Notes under the pieces: generated by a model
The model's input: the letters and a program-made list of their open reading frames with translations, nothing else
Database searches by the model: none
Told to the model about the DNA's origin: nothing
Origin: JADKCL01 sp046050405
GTDB lineage: Bacteria > Bacteroidota > Bacteroidia > J057 > JADKCL01
DNA: 7,545 nt
Assembly: GCA_046050405.1 (NCBI GenBank)
Contig: JBJOPY010000156.1
Location: 1 to 7,545, forward strand
Direction: 5' to 3'
Shown here: in pieces, positions 7,155 through 7,545 of the stretch
How the letters are laid out: each line of letters begins with the position of its first letter
Position numbering within the stretch: position 1 is the stretch's first letter
Program-made: the position numbers and the translations under genes

Positions 7155-7188
7155 GTGCCGGGTTGCGGCACCTTGAAACCTTGGGTTT
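7155..7188 (+). terminator. Tandem hairpins after feoB, possible terminator
   Basis: Seven bases after the feoB stop, GTGCCG-GGTTG-CGGCAC (7155-7171) forms a perfect 6-bp GC-rich stem. Directly after it, AAACC-TTG-GGTTT (7176-7188) forms a 5-bp stem ending in four T residues (7186-7189). The position fits the end of the feoAB transcript. The T-run is short and part of the second stem, so this is at best a weak intrinsic terminator. Confidence 0.38.
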
Positions 7189-7239
7189 TCCTGTACCGTC
7201 TGGCTGGCTGAACCTGAATGATGTGTAGCTTGGCCGGTA

Positions 7240-7545
7240 ATGATGGGAAACACGACTCCAAGGAACAATTTTGAGTTTCTCAGACTGATATTCGCAGTCT
7301 TCGTGCTCTTTACGCATTCTTACACGCTCTCGGGCAAGTCTCATTATGACTTTGTGGATACCTCTACCAACTTTCAGATTGGGTTTTCCTTCATGGGTGT
7401 GCGGGGGTTCTTCATCTTGAACACCACTGGTTTTTCATCAATGCAGGGCGTCTTTCAGGACTGCTGTCCTACTTTCTGGGAGGCTCCCTGCTAGCGGCAT
7501 TCCGATACGAGCGTTTCAAATACCATGACATCGCCATTGCCATTT
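7240..7545 (+). pseudogene. Disrupted acyltransferase-3 family gene, partial at window end
   Basis: The first about 60 residues from the ATG at 7240 (or 7243) match the N-terminus of membrane acyltransferase-3 (OafA/YrhL) proteins, which transfer acyl groups to cell-surface sugars. The key pieces are NNFEFLRLIFAVFVLFTHSY, then LSGKSHYDF and MGVRGFFI. The helix normally continues ISGFLI, but here the match stops at about 7417 and this frame ends at TAG 7492-7494. From about 7410 a different + frame is open to the window end. It reads WFFINAGRLSGLLSYFLGG (7428-7484), then SLLAAFRYERFK. This looks like the YFxxGSLLxxF helix found roughly 150 residues further on in intact family members. The simplest reading is an internal deletion of some 450-500 bases with frameshift, leaving a pseudogene. 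An assembly error or a smaller insertion is possible. G+C falls to about 42% (7261-7380). His residue H26 or H25 of HSY, the likely catalytic histidine, is retained, but the core of the enzyme is missing. Confidence 0.68.

Overview
The window carries four intact protein genes and one damaged gene, all on the + strand: a murF-alr fusion, nuoM, feoA, feoB, and the start of a broken acyltransferase-3 gene that runs off the right edge. No RNA gene, CRISPR array or transposase is visible. The fused MurF-alanine racemase is characteristic of Bacteroidota. The FeoB gate sequences, promoter-like TAnnTTTG elements and lack of strong Shine-Dalgarno sequences fit that phylum. The high G+C content (about 65% by hand count over the end of feoB) points to a GC-rich lineage, possibly Saprospiria. 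That finer placement is inference and the window does not prove it.

Layout: 1-158 is upstream flank with no assignable gene. 159-2657 encodes the MurF-Alr fusion of cell-wall synthesis. 2658-2835 is a gap that becomes AT-rich at its right end and probably holds the nuoM promoter. 2836-4488 encodes NuoM, a proton-pumping subunit of respiratory complex I, standing apart from any other nuo gene. 4489-4784 is noncoding as far as I can judge. It contains a perfect 12-bp inverted repeat with a 3-nt centre (4696-4722) that overlaps a Bacteroidota-type promoter. 4785-5027 and 5024-7147 are feoA and feoB, overlapping as ATGA and forming a two-gene ferrous iron uptake operon. 7240-7545 is an acyltransferase-3 gene whose N-terminal part is joined out of frame to what looks like a much later part of the same family. 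It is clearly poorer in G+C than its neighbours.

The genes do not form one pathway. Cell-wall precursor synthesis, respiration and Fe(II) uptake sit side by side, each with its own upstream gap; only feoA-feoB is clearly an operon. I see no evidence for a new multi-gene system. The items most worth following are the candidate metal-responsive operator in front of feoAB, the lone nuoM, and the deletion-like scar with a composition shift at the right edge.
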